Source of the DNA: Bacteroidota bacterium
Lineage (GTDB): Bacteria > Bacteroidota > Bacteroidia > Bacteroidales > UBA12481
DNA: 5,825 nucleotides
Assembly (NCBI GenBank): GCA_030592205.1
Contig: JAUVKA010000277.1
Span: 1-5,825 of the forward strand
Reading direction: 5' to 3'
Below, piece after piece: positions 1 to 5,825 of the stretch. A program made the position numbers and the translations under genes. A model generated the notes under the pieces. The model ran no database searches, was not told where the DNA came from, and saw only the letters and a program-made list of their open reading frames with translations. How positions within the stretch are numbered: position 1 is the stretch's first letter; the number at the start of each line of letters is the position of its first letter.

Positions 1-210
1 AAGGCTTATATTTCCTCGCAGGATGCCAACAATTGTGCTTTCTACCCTAATTGCTCTACCTACGCCCTTGAGACCATTCAAACCAATGGCCTTCTTGGAT
101 TCTTTGATGCCATTGATCGTTTAACACGTTGCAATGGGTTTTCTCCAAAAAAGTATTCTGTGCACAGCGAATCCCAACACTTTCATGATCCGGTTAAAAA
201 AATCCATTAA
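1..210 (+). CDS. yidD: YidD-like membrane protein insertion factor, 3' end only
   Basis: This is the C-terminal 69 codons of an open frame that enters from the left edge and stops at TAA 208-210. The family is a small, membrane-associated protein thought to help the YidC insertase place proteins in the inner membrane. The recognisable core is C12-x-F-Y-P-N-C18-S-T-Y21-A, then NGLLGFFDAIDRLTRC with R and C at residues 44-45, which matches the YidD pattern (C-x-F-x-P-x-C-S-x-Y, then G, R and C). The tail differs from the classic E. coli form: the proline/glycine-rich HPLHPGGDDPVP-type ending is replaced by a longer, His-rich tail that still contains D-P-V. The N-terminal amphipathic part lies outside the window. 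The next gene starts inside this one, overlapping by 26 bases, which suggests co-translation. The family assignment is fairly sure; whether this is the housekeeping YidD or a second, cluster-specific copy cannot be told here. Confidence 0.8.
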   Translation, partial: KAYISSQDANNCAFYPNCSTYALETIQTNGLLGFFDAIDRLTRCNGFSPKKYSVHSESQHFHDPVKKIH

Positions 211-1021
211 TATATTATTGCTGCTTTCTTGCATTGCAGTCCACGGCTTTAGCCAGAACTTGTATGATCTTGATCATTCAAAGCAATATGCGGGGTTTCT
301 GTCTCAAAGTCAGCAGTATAAGCTTGCAGCGATGGAGTTTGAACGTCTACTCTTTATGGAACCGGAAAGCAATGAATTCCGCTTACGTCTTATACAGGCT
401 TATAGGTATTCAGAGCAATTACCATTGGGTATTAACCGGATTAAAGGCTGGTATCCCAATTTAATCACAGACACAACTTTATTTCAGGAATATATTAAGC
501 TAAATCTACTCAACGGGAGTTACACAGATGTTTTGTATTCATTGGATAAACATTCGATTTTACCTGCCGGGGAAACCAGATATTATCAATTATCCGGGAT
601 TGTCCTTCAGAAAAATTGGCCCGGAGCAAAGAAGTTTATCGATACAAATCCGAAACAGCAATGGCCAGGATTTACAGAACTGTGCAATCTTGTCCAACAA
701 CATGAACAAATCAAATTCAAAAAACCGGGAGTCGCATTGACACTTTCTGCGTTTGTTCCTGGCTTAGGAAAGATATACTCCAATGACTGGAAGGATGGAT
801 TAATTTCCTTCCTTTTTGTTGCCACAAATGCATTCCAGGCATATCGTGGATTTTCGAAAGACGGTGTTAGCAGCGTTTATGGATGGATTTTCAGCAGCCT
901 GTCATTCGGCTTTTATACAGGGAATTTATACGGTTCCTGGAAATCAGCCAAAGACTTCAATTTTCGATCTGAAGAAGCTTTATATCATGAAATTCAGCAC
1001 ACTATTTACGATCGTTTTTAG
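185..1021 (+). CDS. Secreted TPR-like protein with C-terminal membrane module (paralog A)
   Basis: The protein has 278 residues and no firm family name. I chose ATG 185 over the in-frame ATG at 134 because it begins directly with a signal peptide: KK at residues 5-6, a hydrophobic core at 9-19, and probable cleavage near GFSQ-N25. Residues 30-75 look like TPR helices (QYKLAAMEFERLLFMEP), followed by a further helical region to about 175. From residue 181 there is a hydrophobic module, PGVALTLSAFVPGLGKIYS, then DW at 201-202 and two more hydrophobic stretches at about 204-220 and 230-248. The PG-x-G-x-x-Y turn resembles the DUF5683/TM2-like two-helix motif. The likely topology is a periplasmic helical domain anchored in the inner membrane by its C-terminus. 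The gene overlaps the YidD-like gene by 26 bases and the next gene by 35. The reading frame is sure; the function is unknown. Confidence 0.85.
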   Translation: MIRLKKSINILLLLSCIAVHGFSQNLYDLDHSKQYAGFLSQSQQYKLAAMEFERLLFMEPESNEFRLRLIQAYRYSEQLPLGINRIKGWYPNLITDTTLFQEYIKLNLLNGSYTDVLYSLDKHSILPAGETRYYQLSGIVLQKNWPGAKKFIDTNPKQQWPGFTELCNLVQQHEQIKFKKPGVALTLSAFVPGLGKIYSNDWKDGLISFLFVATNAFQAYRGFSKDGVSSVYGWIFSSLSFGFYTGNLYGSWKSAKDFNFRSEEALYHEIQHTIYDRF

Positions 1022-1838
1022 TTTCCTCCTAACTTCAGGAATCCAGGCTCAGAATCTGGAAAATACCATTGAGCTAGGGGATAATTATTTTTCTTCCGGT
1101 CAGATCCCCGAGGCTCTTTTTACTTATCAGCGTGCTGTCTTTTTTTCTCCTTCTTCTGCAGATGCTGAGCTCTTGCTAAAAATTGCAGACTGCTTTGAAA
1201 GAGATGGTGACTTTGATCGATCAATAGAGTATCTCGATCATGCCTATTTCTCTGAATCTAAAGACAGCCTTAGAACAGAGATCTTGTTTAAAAAGGCCAT
1301 TTTCTTTATCAAAACTGGAAATTTCCATTTTGCACTTATCGAATTGTTAGGGATTAATGCCGAGGAGGGAACCATTCTTGATCGGAGAAAATCGCTTTAT
1401 TTAGCCAGCAGTTATTTCGGACTTGAGGATTTTTCTAACTCCAAAGTTTACTTTTTAAAGGCTCTTCCTCTTAATAACCATGTGTATCATAACAAGATTG
1501 AAAACATATTTAATAAAAAAGGCAACTTTACGCGACCCAATCCGTCGCTGGCCTTGTGGTTCAGTGTATTTATTCCAGGAGCAGGACAGTTTTATTCGGG
1601 TGATTGGATTGCTGGTATAAATTCATTTCTCCTAACCGGATCTTTCATAGGCTTGACATTTTACCTTACCAGCTTGTACCATCCTATTGATGCCATATTG
1701 ACAGCCTTGCCATGGTTCCAGAGATATTACCAGGGAGGTTTTGACCAAGCAGAAAAAATCGCAGAACGAAGACGAACCAGGAACAGGAACCTCAAATTCC
1801 AGGAGATTCTTGATATAATTGAAACAGCAAATAAATAA
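987..1838 (+). CDS. Secreted TPR-like protein with C-terminal membrane module (paralog B)
   Basis: The protein has 283 residues. The frame is open further upstream (ATG at 816), but that extension only reads the preceding gene out of frame. ATG 987 opens a clean signal peptide (MKFSTLFTIVFSFLLTSGIQAQ), so it is the preferred start. Residues 26-57 and about 63-90 form TPR-like helix pairs (GDNYFSSGQIPEALFTYQRA, then IADCFERDGDFDRSIEYLDHA). Further helices follow at about 97-120 and 134-160. The C-terminal module at 185-250 reads PSLALWFSVFIPGAGQFYSGDW, a run of hydrophobic residues at 208-230, and YYQGGFDQA. It lines up with the previous gene product in order and spacing, so the two look like diverged tandem duplicates. 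A basic stretch (RRRTRNR, 261-267) ends the module. The gene closes with tandem TAATAA stops. Its biochemical role is unknown; an envelope scaffold or assembly role is inferred from context. Confidence 0.86.
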   Translation: MKFSTLFTIVFSFLLTSGIQAQNLENTIELGDNYFSSGQIPEALFTYQRAVFFSPSSADAELLLKIADCFERDGDFDRSIEYLDHAYFSESKDSLRTEILFKKAIFFIKTGNFHFALIELLGINAEEGTILDRRKSLYLASSYFGLEDFSNSKVYFLKALPLNNHVYHNKIENIFNKKGNFTRPNPSLALWFSVFIPGAGQFYSGDWIAGINSFLLTGSFIGLTFYLTSLYHPIDAILTALPWFQRYYQGGFDQAEKIAERRRTRNRNLKFQEILDIIETANK

Positions 1839-1846
1839 TAACCATA

Positions 1847-2764
1847 ATGGTACGATCCTTATGTATTATTGCTCTTGCATTTTTTGGCCTCATTCCACTC
1901 CATACCCTGGCACAGGAACATCCCGAACCTGAACTTTTTATTTCCTTATTTAACAACTTGTATTCTTTCCATTTCCAGGATGCTGAGAACGACTTAGCTC
2001 AACTTCATTCAATACCCGTGAGCCCTGATTTATTGGACATTGGCATTGCTAACTATCATTGGTGGTTAATAGTTACCCAGAAGGAAAATGATCAGAACAA
2101 GACTGAAATGATTTCATCACTCGACAGGATTATCAAACGTTATGAGGGAATCCCACCAGGGCATTTGGACCAGGATCAGATTTTTGCTATTACTCATGCC
2201 TACGCTTATAAAACGAGGCTTGACATGCATGAGAAGCACTATCTGAAGGGAGCCGGTAATCTGAACTTAACCATTAAATATTTAGAAATAATAGTACCAC
2301 AAGCTGAAGAAAATCCAAAATTCATGCTACTTGCCGGTATGTACCACTATGCAGCCGGAGCTATTAAAGAAAGTTATCCTCTTTTTAGCCCCTTTCTGGC
2401 TTTTGGTCCAAAAACAGACAAAGAAGAGGGCCTCCAATTACTTCGTAAATGTGCTGAAAATGAACATCCTATGATCCGGACCGAAGCCCGATATTTTATA
2501 ATGAAAGTTCAGAATCAACTTGAAAGAAATCATAAAAGAGCCGACCAGATTGCACAGCAATTGCTTAAAGAATACCCAGATAACAAGTACTTCAGATTCT
2601 GTCGGGTTACCATACTCGCTGATGCCGGTCATCTCAAAGAAAGTAAATTAGAGTATAACAGACTGTGCAGCATTAAACCCGGGGAGCAATTGACAACAGC
2701 CCAACATTCCTTCCTGATCAAGGAAACGGATAAGAACCTTCGAAAAAAAAGAATAAAATTCTAA
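1847..2764 (+). CDS. Secreted helical-repeat (TPR-like) protein
   Basis: The protein has 305 residues and starts 8 bases after the previous stop, so it belongs to the same operon. The N-terminus is a signal peptide (hydrophobic residues 4-21, probable cleavage near LAQ-E24), so the mature protein should be periplasmic or surface-exposed. The rest is predicted to be all-helical. Features seen are NYHWW at 69-73, GMYHYAAGAIKESYP at 164-178, FGPKTDKEEGLQLLRKCAE at 186-204, and a TPR-like end with ADQIAQQLLKEYPDNKYFRF at 232-251. The pattern Y-x-Y-x-x-x-x-x-x-x-x-x-P, then EGLxxLxxAxE, then LxxxYPxN resembles a broad family of bacterial TPR proteins distantly like the TTC39/Iml2 helical repeats; this is a recollection of pattern, not a search. 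Unlike its two upstream neighbours it lacks the PG-x-G-x-x-Y membrane module. No catalytic motif is visible. It is probably a protein-protein interaction scaffold. Confidence 0.85.
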   Translation: MVRSLCIIALAFFGLIPLHTLAQEHPEPELFISLFNNLYSFHFQDAENDLAQLHSIPVSPDLLDIGIANYHWWLIVTQKENDQNKTEMISSLDRIIKRYEGIPPGHLDQDQIFAITHAYAYKTRLDMHEKHYLKGAGNLNLTIKYLEIIVPQAEENPKFMLLAGMYHYAAGAIKESYPLFSPFLAFGPKTDKEEGLQLLRKCAENEHPMIRTEARYFIMKVQNQLERNHKRADQIAQQLLKEYPDNKYFRFCRVTILADAGHLKESKLEYNRLCSIKPGEQLTTAQHSFLIKETDKNLRKKRIKF

Positions 2765-2810
2765 GTAATTTTTTCCAAAAAGAATGAATTCGGTCGTCTA
2801 TAAGCAATAG

Positions 2811-3920
2811 ATGGACGAACAAAGCCTTCAATATAAGTTTGGATTGGCACTGGTCACAGGGATAGGAATTACCCTGGCTCAGAATCTAATCTCCCATATA
2901 GGATCGATTGATGATATTTTTCGCGAAAAACCTGGCAATCTTCAAAAGATTCCAGGTATCGGACCTCACCTTTCAAAAAATATCCACAAGGCAGAAATAC
3001 TAAATAGGGCCGAGGAAGAAATAAGATTCATCACACGGAATAAAATCTCTTATAGCTTCTTTCTGGATATAGATTATCCAACCAGACTCAAACAATGCCA
3101 GGATGCACCGATCATACTTTTTTATAAAGGGAAATTGCTCCCTAATCCCAAAAGAGCTCTGAGTGTTATTGGAACTCGCAATCCCAGTACCAGAGGGCGA
3201 AGAATGACTCGTAATTGGATCGAAGAAATAGCCACCAGGGACTCTTCGATAGTAATAATAAGCGGACTGGCATACGGTATTGATATTCAGGCCCATGAAG
3301 CCTCACTCGATTATGGAATGGAAACTTATGCCGGCCTTGGCCATGGATTCCATACTATTTATCCAGCCATTCATCGGGCTACTGCCAGGAGGATATCACA
3401 ACAAGGAGCATTAATAAGTGATTTTTTCAGCTACAGCAAACTGGAACCAAAGAACTTTATAAGAAGAAACCGACTGATTGCAGGTTTATCAGATGGGACT
3501 CTGGTAATGGAAAGCAAAGAGAAAGGAGGAGCCATGGTTACCGCAGATATGGCTAACTCATATAACAGGGAGGTCTTTGCCGTTCCAGGTCGACCCGGAG
3601 ATATAATGTCCTCAGGATGTAATAAACTTATTAAATCAAACAGGGCAGCCTTGGTACAATCAGTTGATGATCTCTTTTTCTTTTTAGGCTGGGATGATCA
3701 TGAAAATACGAAGAAAACAAGCACCAATATAGCAAGTGTTGAATTAAAGGATTCGGAAAAATTAGTCTTTACACAAATCAGCCAAAAGCCTAAATCTATA
3801 GATCAGATCTCATTGCTCACAGGAATAAGTATCCCAAAGGTTTCGGCCTGCTTGCTATCCCTTGAATTTAAAGGACTTGTTGAAGTTCAACCTGGCAACT
3901 CCTATATTCTATCCACTTAA
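2811..3920 (+). CDS. dprA: DNA-processing protein DprA (Smf)
   Basis: DprA binds incoming single-stranded DNA in the cytoplasm, protects it, and loads RecA for recombination during natural transformation. The 369 residues are full length for the long form. Residues 12-58 form a helix-hairpin-helix region (LQKIPGIGPHLSKNI). The Rossmann-like DprA core spans about 85-285: SVIGTRNPSTRG at 118-129, IISGLAYGIDIQAH at 149-162, GHGFHTIYP at 177-185, NFIRRNRLIAGLSDGTLVMES at 215-235, KGGAMVTADMA at 238-248, VFAVPGRPGD at 255-264 and GCNKLIKSNRAAL at 269-281. The C-terminal part (about 312-366) is a winged-helix DprA domain (SIDQISLLTGISIPKVSACLLSLEFKGLVE). The KGG in place of the SGG/SGSL of Firmicutes and Proteobacteria is what I expect in Bacteroidota. 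The acidic residue of LISDF (D204) is usually Glu. The 46-base gap upstream contains TAATTTTT (2766-2773), one mismatch from a -7 box, so an own weak promoter is possible. Confidence 0.97.
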   Translation: MDEQSLQYKFGLALVTGIGITLAQNLISHIGSIDDIFREKPGNLQKIPGIGPHLSKNIHKAEILNRAEEEIRFITRNKISYSFFLDIDYPTRLKQCQDAPIILFYKGKLLPNPKRALSVIGTRNPSTRGRRMTRNWIEEIATRDSSIVIISGLAYGIDIQAHEASLDYGMETYAGLGHGFHTIYPAIHRATARRISQQGALISDFFSYSKLEPKNFIRRNRLIAGLSDGTLVMESKEKGGAMVTADMANSYNREVFAVPGRPGDIMSSGCNKLIKSNRAALVQSVDDLFFFLGWDDHENTKKTSTNIASVELKDSEKLVFTQISQKPKSIDQISLLTGISIPKVSACLLSLEFKGLVEVQPGNSYILST

Positions 3921-3986
3921 AACTTCAAGTATTTTATGTTCCAGATATTATGGTACATCTTTCTGGAGAAAACATGAAGATAATCG

Positions 3987-4019
3987 TTTGTTTGTTTGGG
4001 AAAAAAATGTAATATTATG
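3987..4019 (+). promoter_or_regulatory. Possible gdhA promoter region
   Basis: The 152-base gap before gdhA (3921-4072) is AT-rich and long compared with the other spacings in the window, so gdhA probably has its own promoter. TTTG occurs three times in tandem at 3987-3998, and TTTG is the core of the Bacteroidota -33 element. About 18 bases after the middle copy lies TATTATG (4013-4019), which is only a poor match to TAnnTTTG. This is a weak candidate; the transcript start would fall near 4025-4030, leaving a leader of about 45 bases. Confidence 0.25.
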
Positions 4020-4072
4020 CTGTCTTTATGTCAAAACTTAATTCGTGTTAAACCTATAAAAAGAAATCTTAC

Positions 4073-5413
4073 ATGGATCCAAGAGTAGAAAAATTCATGG
4101 CACAAATTATTGCCAAGAACCCAAGCGAAGTTGAATTTCACCAAGCTGTTCTTGAGGTAGCTGAATCGATTATTCCATTTATCGAGGAAAACCCCAAGTA
4201 CAAGCATGCCAAAATCATGGAAAGAGTTTCTGAACCTGAAAGGGTGATGATGTTCCGTATTCCGTGGTTGGATGACAAAGGAGAAGTTCAGGTAAACAGA
4301 GGTTTTAGGATTGAAATGAACAGTGCTATTGGCCCCTATAAAGGTGGCCTGCGATTTCACCCGACAGTAAATCTGGGAATCCTGAAATTCCTGGCTTTCG
4401 AACAGGTGTTTAAGAACTCACTTACAACCCTCCCTATGGGTGGTGGAAAAGGAGGATCAGATTTTGATCCTAAAGGGAAATCCGATAATGAGGTAATGCG
4501 GTTCTGTCAGAGCTTAATGACAGAACTCTCACGCCACATCGGGCCTAATACGGATGTACCGGCAGGAGATATTGGAGTTGGTGGAAGGGAGATTGGATAC
4601 CTCTTTGGCCAATACAAACGTATCCGTAATGAGTTTACCGGAGTTCTCACAGGCAAAGCCATTGAATGGGGTGGAAGTCTTATTCGTCCAGAAGCAACTG
4701 GTTATGGCACAGTTTATTTCGCAGAAGAAATGTTAAAAACACGGGGCGACAGTATTAAAGGAAAAACAGTTGCCATTTCCGGATCTGGAAACGTTGCCCA
4801 GTTTGCTACAGAAAAAGCTACGGAGTACGGTGGGAAAGTTGTAACTCTTTCCGATTCCGGAGGATATATTTACGACCCGGATGGAATTGATGCTGAAAAA
4901 CTGGCCTGGGTTATGGATCTGAAGAATGTTCGTCGTGGGCGAATTTCTGAATATGCTGAGAAATACAACGTAGATTACCATGAAGGACAACGCCCCTGGG
5001 GTGTGAAGTGTGATATAGCTCTTCCTTGCGCCACTCAAAACGAGGTAAATGAGGAAGAAGCAAAAACGTTGGTCAAGAATGGCTGCTATGTAGTTTCTGA
5101 AGGAGCCAATATGCCTTCAACACCGGAAGCCATTGAAGCATTTCTTGCCTCAAGGATTCTTTATGGTCCGGGTAAGGCTGCGAATGCTGGTGGTGTTGCT
5201 GTTTCTGGTCTCGAAATGTCACAAAACTCACTAAGACTCAGTTGGACCAGGGAGGAAGTAGATGAGCGACTTCTCAACATAATGAAAAGCATTCATCAAA
5301 CCTGCGTGAAATTTGGAAAAGAAAGCGATGGATACACCAACTATGTTAATGGTGCAAACATTGGTGGATTCGTAAAAATTGCAGATGCTATGCTTGCACA
5401 GGGAGTGGTATAA
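4073..5413 (+). CDS. gdhA: NADP-type glutamate dehydrogenase
   Basis: This enzyme catalyses the reversible reductive amination of 2-oxoglutarate with ammonium to L-glutamate, most likely NADPH-dependent (EC 1.4.1.4), in the cytoplasm as a hexamer. The 446 residues match the small bacterial form (E. coli GdhA is 447), and similarity to it runs end to end. The substrate-binding domain carries IGPYKGG (K90), VFKN (K114), PMGGGKGGSD (K126) and the catalytic Asp in PAGDIGVGGRE (D166). The dinucleotide-binding domain begins near residue 200 with GSLIRPEATGYG, then the SGSGNVAQ loop at 236-243 and SDS at 260-262 after the second strand. S378 in GGVAVSGLEMSQN completes the glutamate site. The C-terminus, NGANIGGFVKIADAMLAQGVV, is intact. 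All key residues are present. The leader has no Shine-Dalgarno sequence, only an A-rich stretch. A hairpin terminator follows the stop, so the gene is probably monocistronic. Cofactor preference is inferred from family resemblance. Confidence 0.98.
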   Translation: MDPRVEKFMAQIIAKNPSEVEFHQAVLEVAESIIPFIEENPKYKHAKIMERVSEPERVMMFRIPWLDDKGEVQVNRGFRIEMNSAIGPYKGGLRFHPTVNLGILKFLAFEQVFKNSLTTLPMGGGKGGSDFDPKGKSDNEVMRFCQSLMTELSRHIGPNTDVPAGDIGVGGREIGYLFGQYKRIRNEFTGVLTGKAIEWGGSLIRPEATGYGTVYFAEEMLKTRGDSIKGKTVAISGSGNVAQFATEKATEYGGKVVTLSDSGGYIYDPDGIDAEKLAWVMDLKNVRRGRISEYAEKYNVDYHEGQRPWGVKCDIALPCATQNEVNEEEAKTLVKNGCYVVSEGANMPSTPEAIEAFLASRILYGPGKAANAGGVAVSGLEMSQNSLRLSWTREEVDERLLNIMKSIHQTCVKFGKESDGYTNYVNGANIGGFVKIADAMLAQGVV

Positions 5414-5461
5414 GATCGACCAAATCGAAATATTTGGGCTTGTAATTTTAAAACCCATGTT

Positions 5462-5493
5462 GAGGCGCATTATTATGCGTCTCTACTTTTTTT
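5462..5493 (+). terminator. Rho-independent terminator of gdhA
   Basis: GAGGCGCAT (5462-5470) pairs with ATGCGTCTC (5475-5483) over 9 base pairs, with one G-U wobble at 5465/5480 and a TATT loop. TACTTTTTTT follows directly (5484-5493). Stem, tight loop and T-tract are all present 49 bases after the gdhA stop. It acts on the + strand only; no matching A-tract precedes the stem for the other strand. Confidence 0.9.
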
Positions 5494-5500
5494 ACCTTTG
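5493..5500 (+). promoter_or_regulatory. Bacteroidota-type -7 box of the tatD promoter
   Basis: TACCTTTG matches the Bacteroidota sigma-ABfr -7 consensus TAnnTTTG exactly. Its first T is also the last T of the gdhA terminator tract. The expected -33 position falls around 5468-5474, inside the terminator loop, and has no clear TTTG there. Transcription would start near 5505-5508, giving a leader of about 10-13 bases before the tatD ATG. The exact box at the right place is good evidence; the missing -33 element keeps it uncertain. Confidence 0.6.
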
Positions 5501-5517
5501 CGGCTTAAATATGGATT

Positions 5518-5825
5518 ATGGAATATATTGATACCCATTGCCATTTGTTCCTGCCAGAGTTCGATAAAGACCGGGATGAAGTGATTCAGCGCGGGCTGAT
5601 TTCAAATGTTAAGAAATTTGTTCTGCCAAATGTTGATACCTCAACCATTGATGATCTGATTTCATTAGTAAAAGCATATCCTGCTCATTGTTACCCTCTG
5701 GCCGGTCTTCATCCATCTTCAGTTGAAGAGGATTACGAGTCAGAAATTCAGGAAATCAAAACACGCCTGGAAAATGGTAAATTCTATGGTATTGGAGAGA
5801 TCGGTCTGGATTTTTATTGGGATCG
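5518..5825 (+). CDS. tatD: TatD-family metal-dependent hydrolase, 5' end
   Basis: The first 102 codons of an open frame that leaves the window at the right edge; the full family length is about 210-260 residues. TatD proteins are TIM-barrel, divalent-metal hydrolases of the amidohydrolase superfamily, reported as Mg-dependent DNases with 3'-5' exonuclease activity. Visible motifs are the metal-binding HxH in YIDTHCHL (H7, H9), the second barrel strand KKFVLPNVD (32-40), AGLHPSSV (62-69, with the conserved His at 65), and GIGEIGLDFYWD (91-102), whose Glu94 is the bridging metal ligand. The start is ATG 5518: the ATG at 5511 lies in another frame that stops after six codons. It is separated from gdhA by a terminator and has its own -7 box, so it probably opens a new transcription unit. 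The active-site residues in the second half cannot be checked here. Confidence 0.95.
   Translation, partial: MEYIDTHCHLFLPEFDKDRDEVIQRGLISNVKKFVLPNVDTSTIDDLISLVKAYPAHCYPLAGLHPSSVEEDYESEIQEIKTRLENGKFYGIGEIGLDFYWD

Noticed and set aside
134..184. Alternative upstream start (ATG 134) for the first TPR-like protein
   Set aside because: It would put 17 polar residues before a complete signal peptide and would extend the overlap with the YidD-like gene to 77 bases; ATG 185 is the natural start.
215..235. Lipoprotein lipobox (LLSC) in paralog A
   Set aside because: Leu directly before the Ser-Cys fits the lipobox poorly, and a signal peptidase I type end (GFSQ-N) typical of Bacteroidota lies a few residues later.
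816..986. N-terminal extension of paralog B from ATG 816
   Set aside because: The 57 added residues are an out-of-frame reading of paralog A and precede a clean signal peptide starting at 987.
3939..3968. Hairpin after dprA (TCCAGA pairing with TCTGGA)
   Set aside because: Only 6 base pairs with a 16-base loop and no T-tract; not convincing as a terminator.
4031..4360. Minus-strand open frames over dprA and gdhA (also 3000-3296, 4733-5038, 5231-5470)
   Set aside because: They lie opposite strongly conserved coding sequence, have no recognisable motifs, and are shadows of the real genes.
5420..5437. Small inverted repeat CCAAAT/ATTTGG after gdhA
   Set aside because: A 6-bp AT-rich stem without a T-tract, and the strong terminator at 5462-5493 explains the 3' end better.
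5511..5531. ATG 5511 as the tatD start or a leader peptide
   Set aside because: The frame stops after six codons (MDYGIY) and is not in frame with the TatD motifs; a leader peptide cannot be supported.

Overview
The window looks like a chromosomal segment of a Bacteroidota member, probably a Bacteroidales-type lineage. The evidence is the AT-rich leaders without Shine-Dalgarno sequences, an exact Bacteroidota-type -7 box (TAnnTTTG) before the last gene, the DprA variant with KGGA(M)VTAD followed by SYNREVFAVPGRPGD, and secreted proteins whose signal peptides end in FSQN or QAQN. All genes lie on the + strand and are tightly packed. There is no tRNA, rRNA, CRISPR array or insertion sequence, and no sign of recent transfer.

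Region 1 (1-2764) is an envelope cluster. It holds the 3' end of a YidD-like gene (1-210), then two secreted or membrane proteins of similar design (185-1021 and 987-1838). Each has a signal peptide, TPR-like helices, and a C-terminal hydrophobic module with the shared pattern S-x-F-x-PG-x-G-x-x-YS-x-DW. A secreted helical-repeat protein follows (1847-2764). The first three genes overlap out of frame by 26 and 35 bases and the fourth starts 8 bases later, so the four are almost certainly one translationally coupled operon. Its function is not established. A role in envelope protein insertion or assembly is a guess from the YidD partner, and this is the least understood part of the window.

Region 2 (2811-3920) is dprA/smf, a complete single-stranded-DNA-binding RecA loader with a helix-hairpin-helix region, a Rossmann-like DprA fold and a C-terminal winged-helix domain. 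It lies 46 bases after the envelope cluster and may be read through from it.

Region 3 (3921-5493) is a separately transcribed gdhA. A 152-base leader precedes a full-length NADP-type glutamate dehydrogenase (4073-5413), the enzyme that assimilates ammonium into glutamate. A strong rho-independent terminator follows at 5462-5493.

Region 4 (5493-5825) begins with a promoter -7 box that touches the end of the terminator T-tract. It then holds the first 102 codons of a TatD-family metal-dependent hydrolase, which runs off the window edge.
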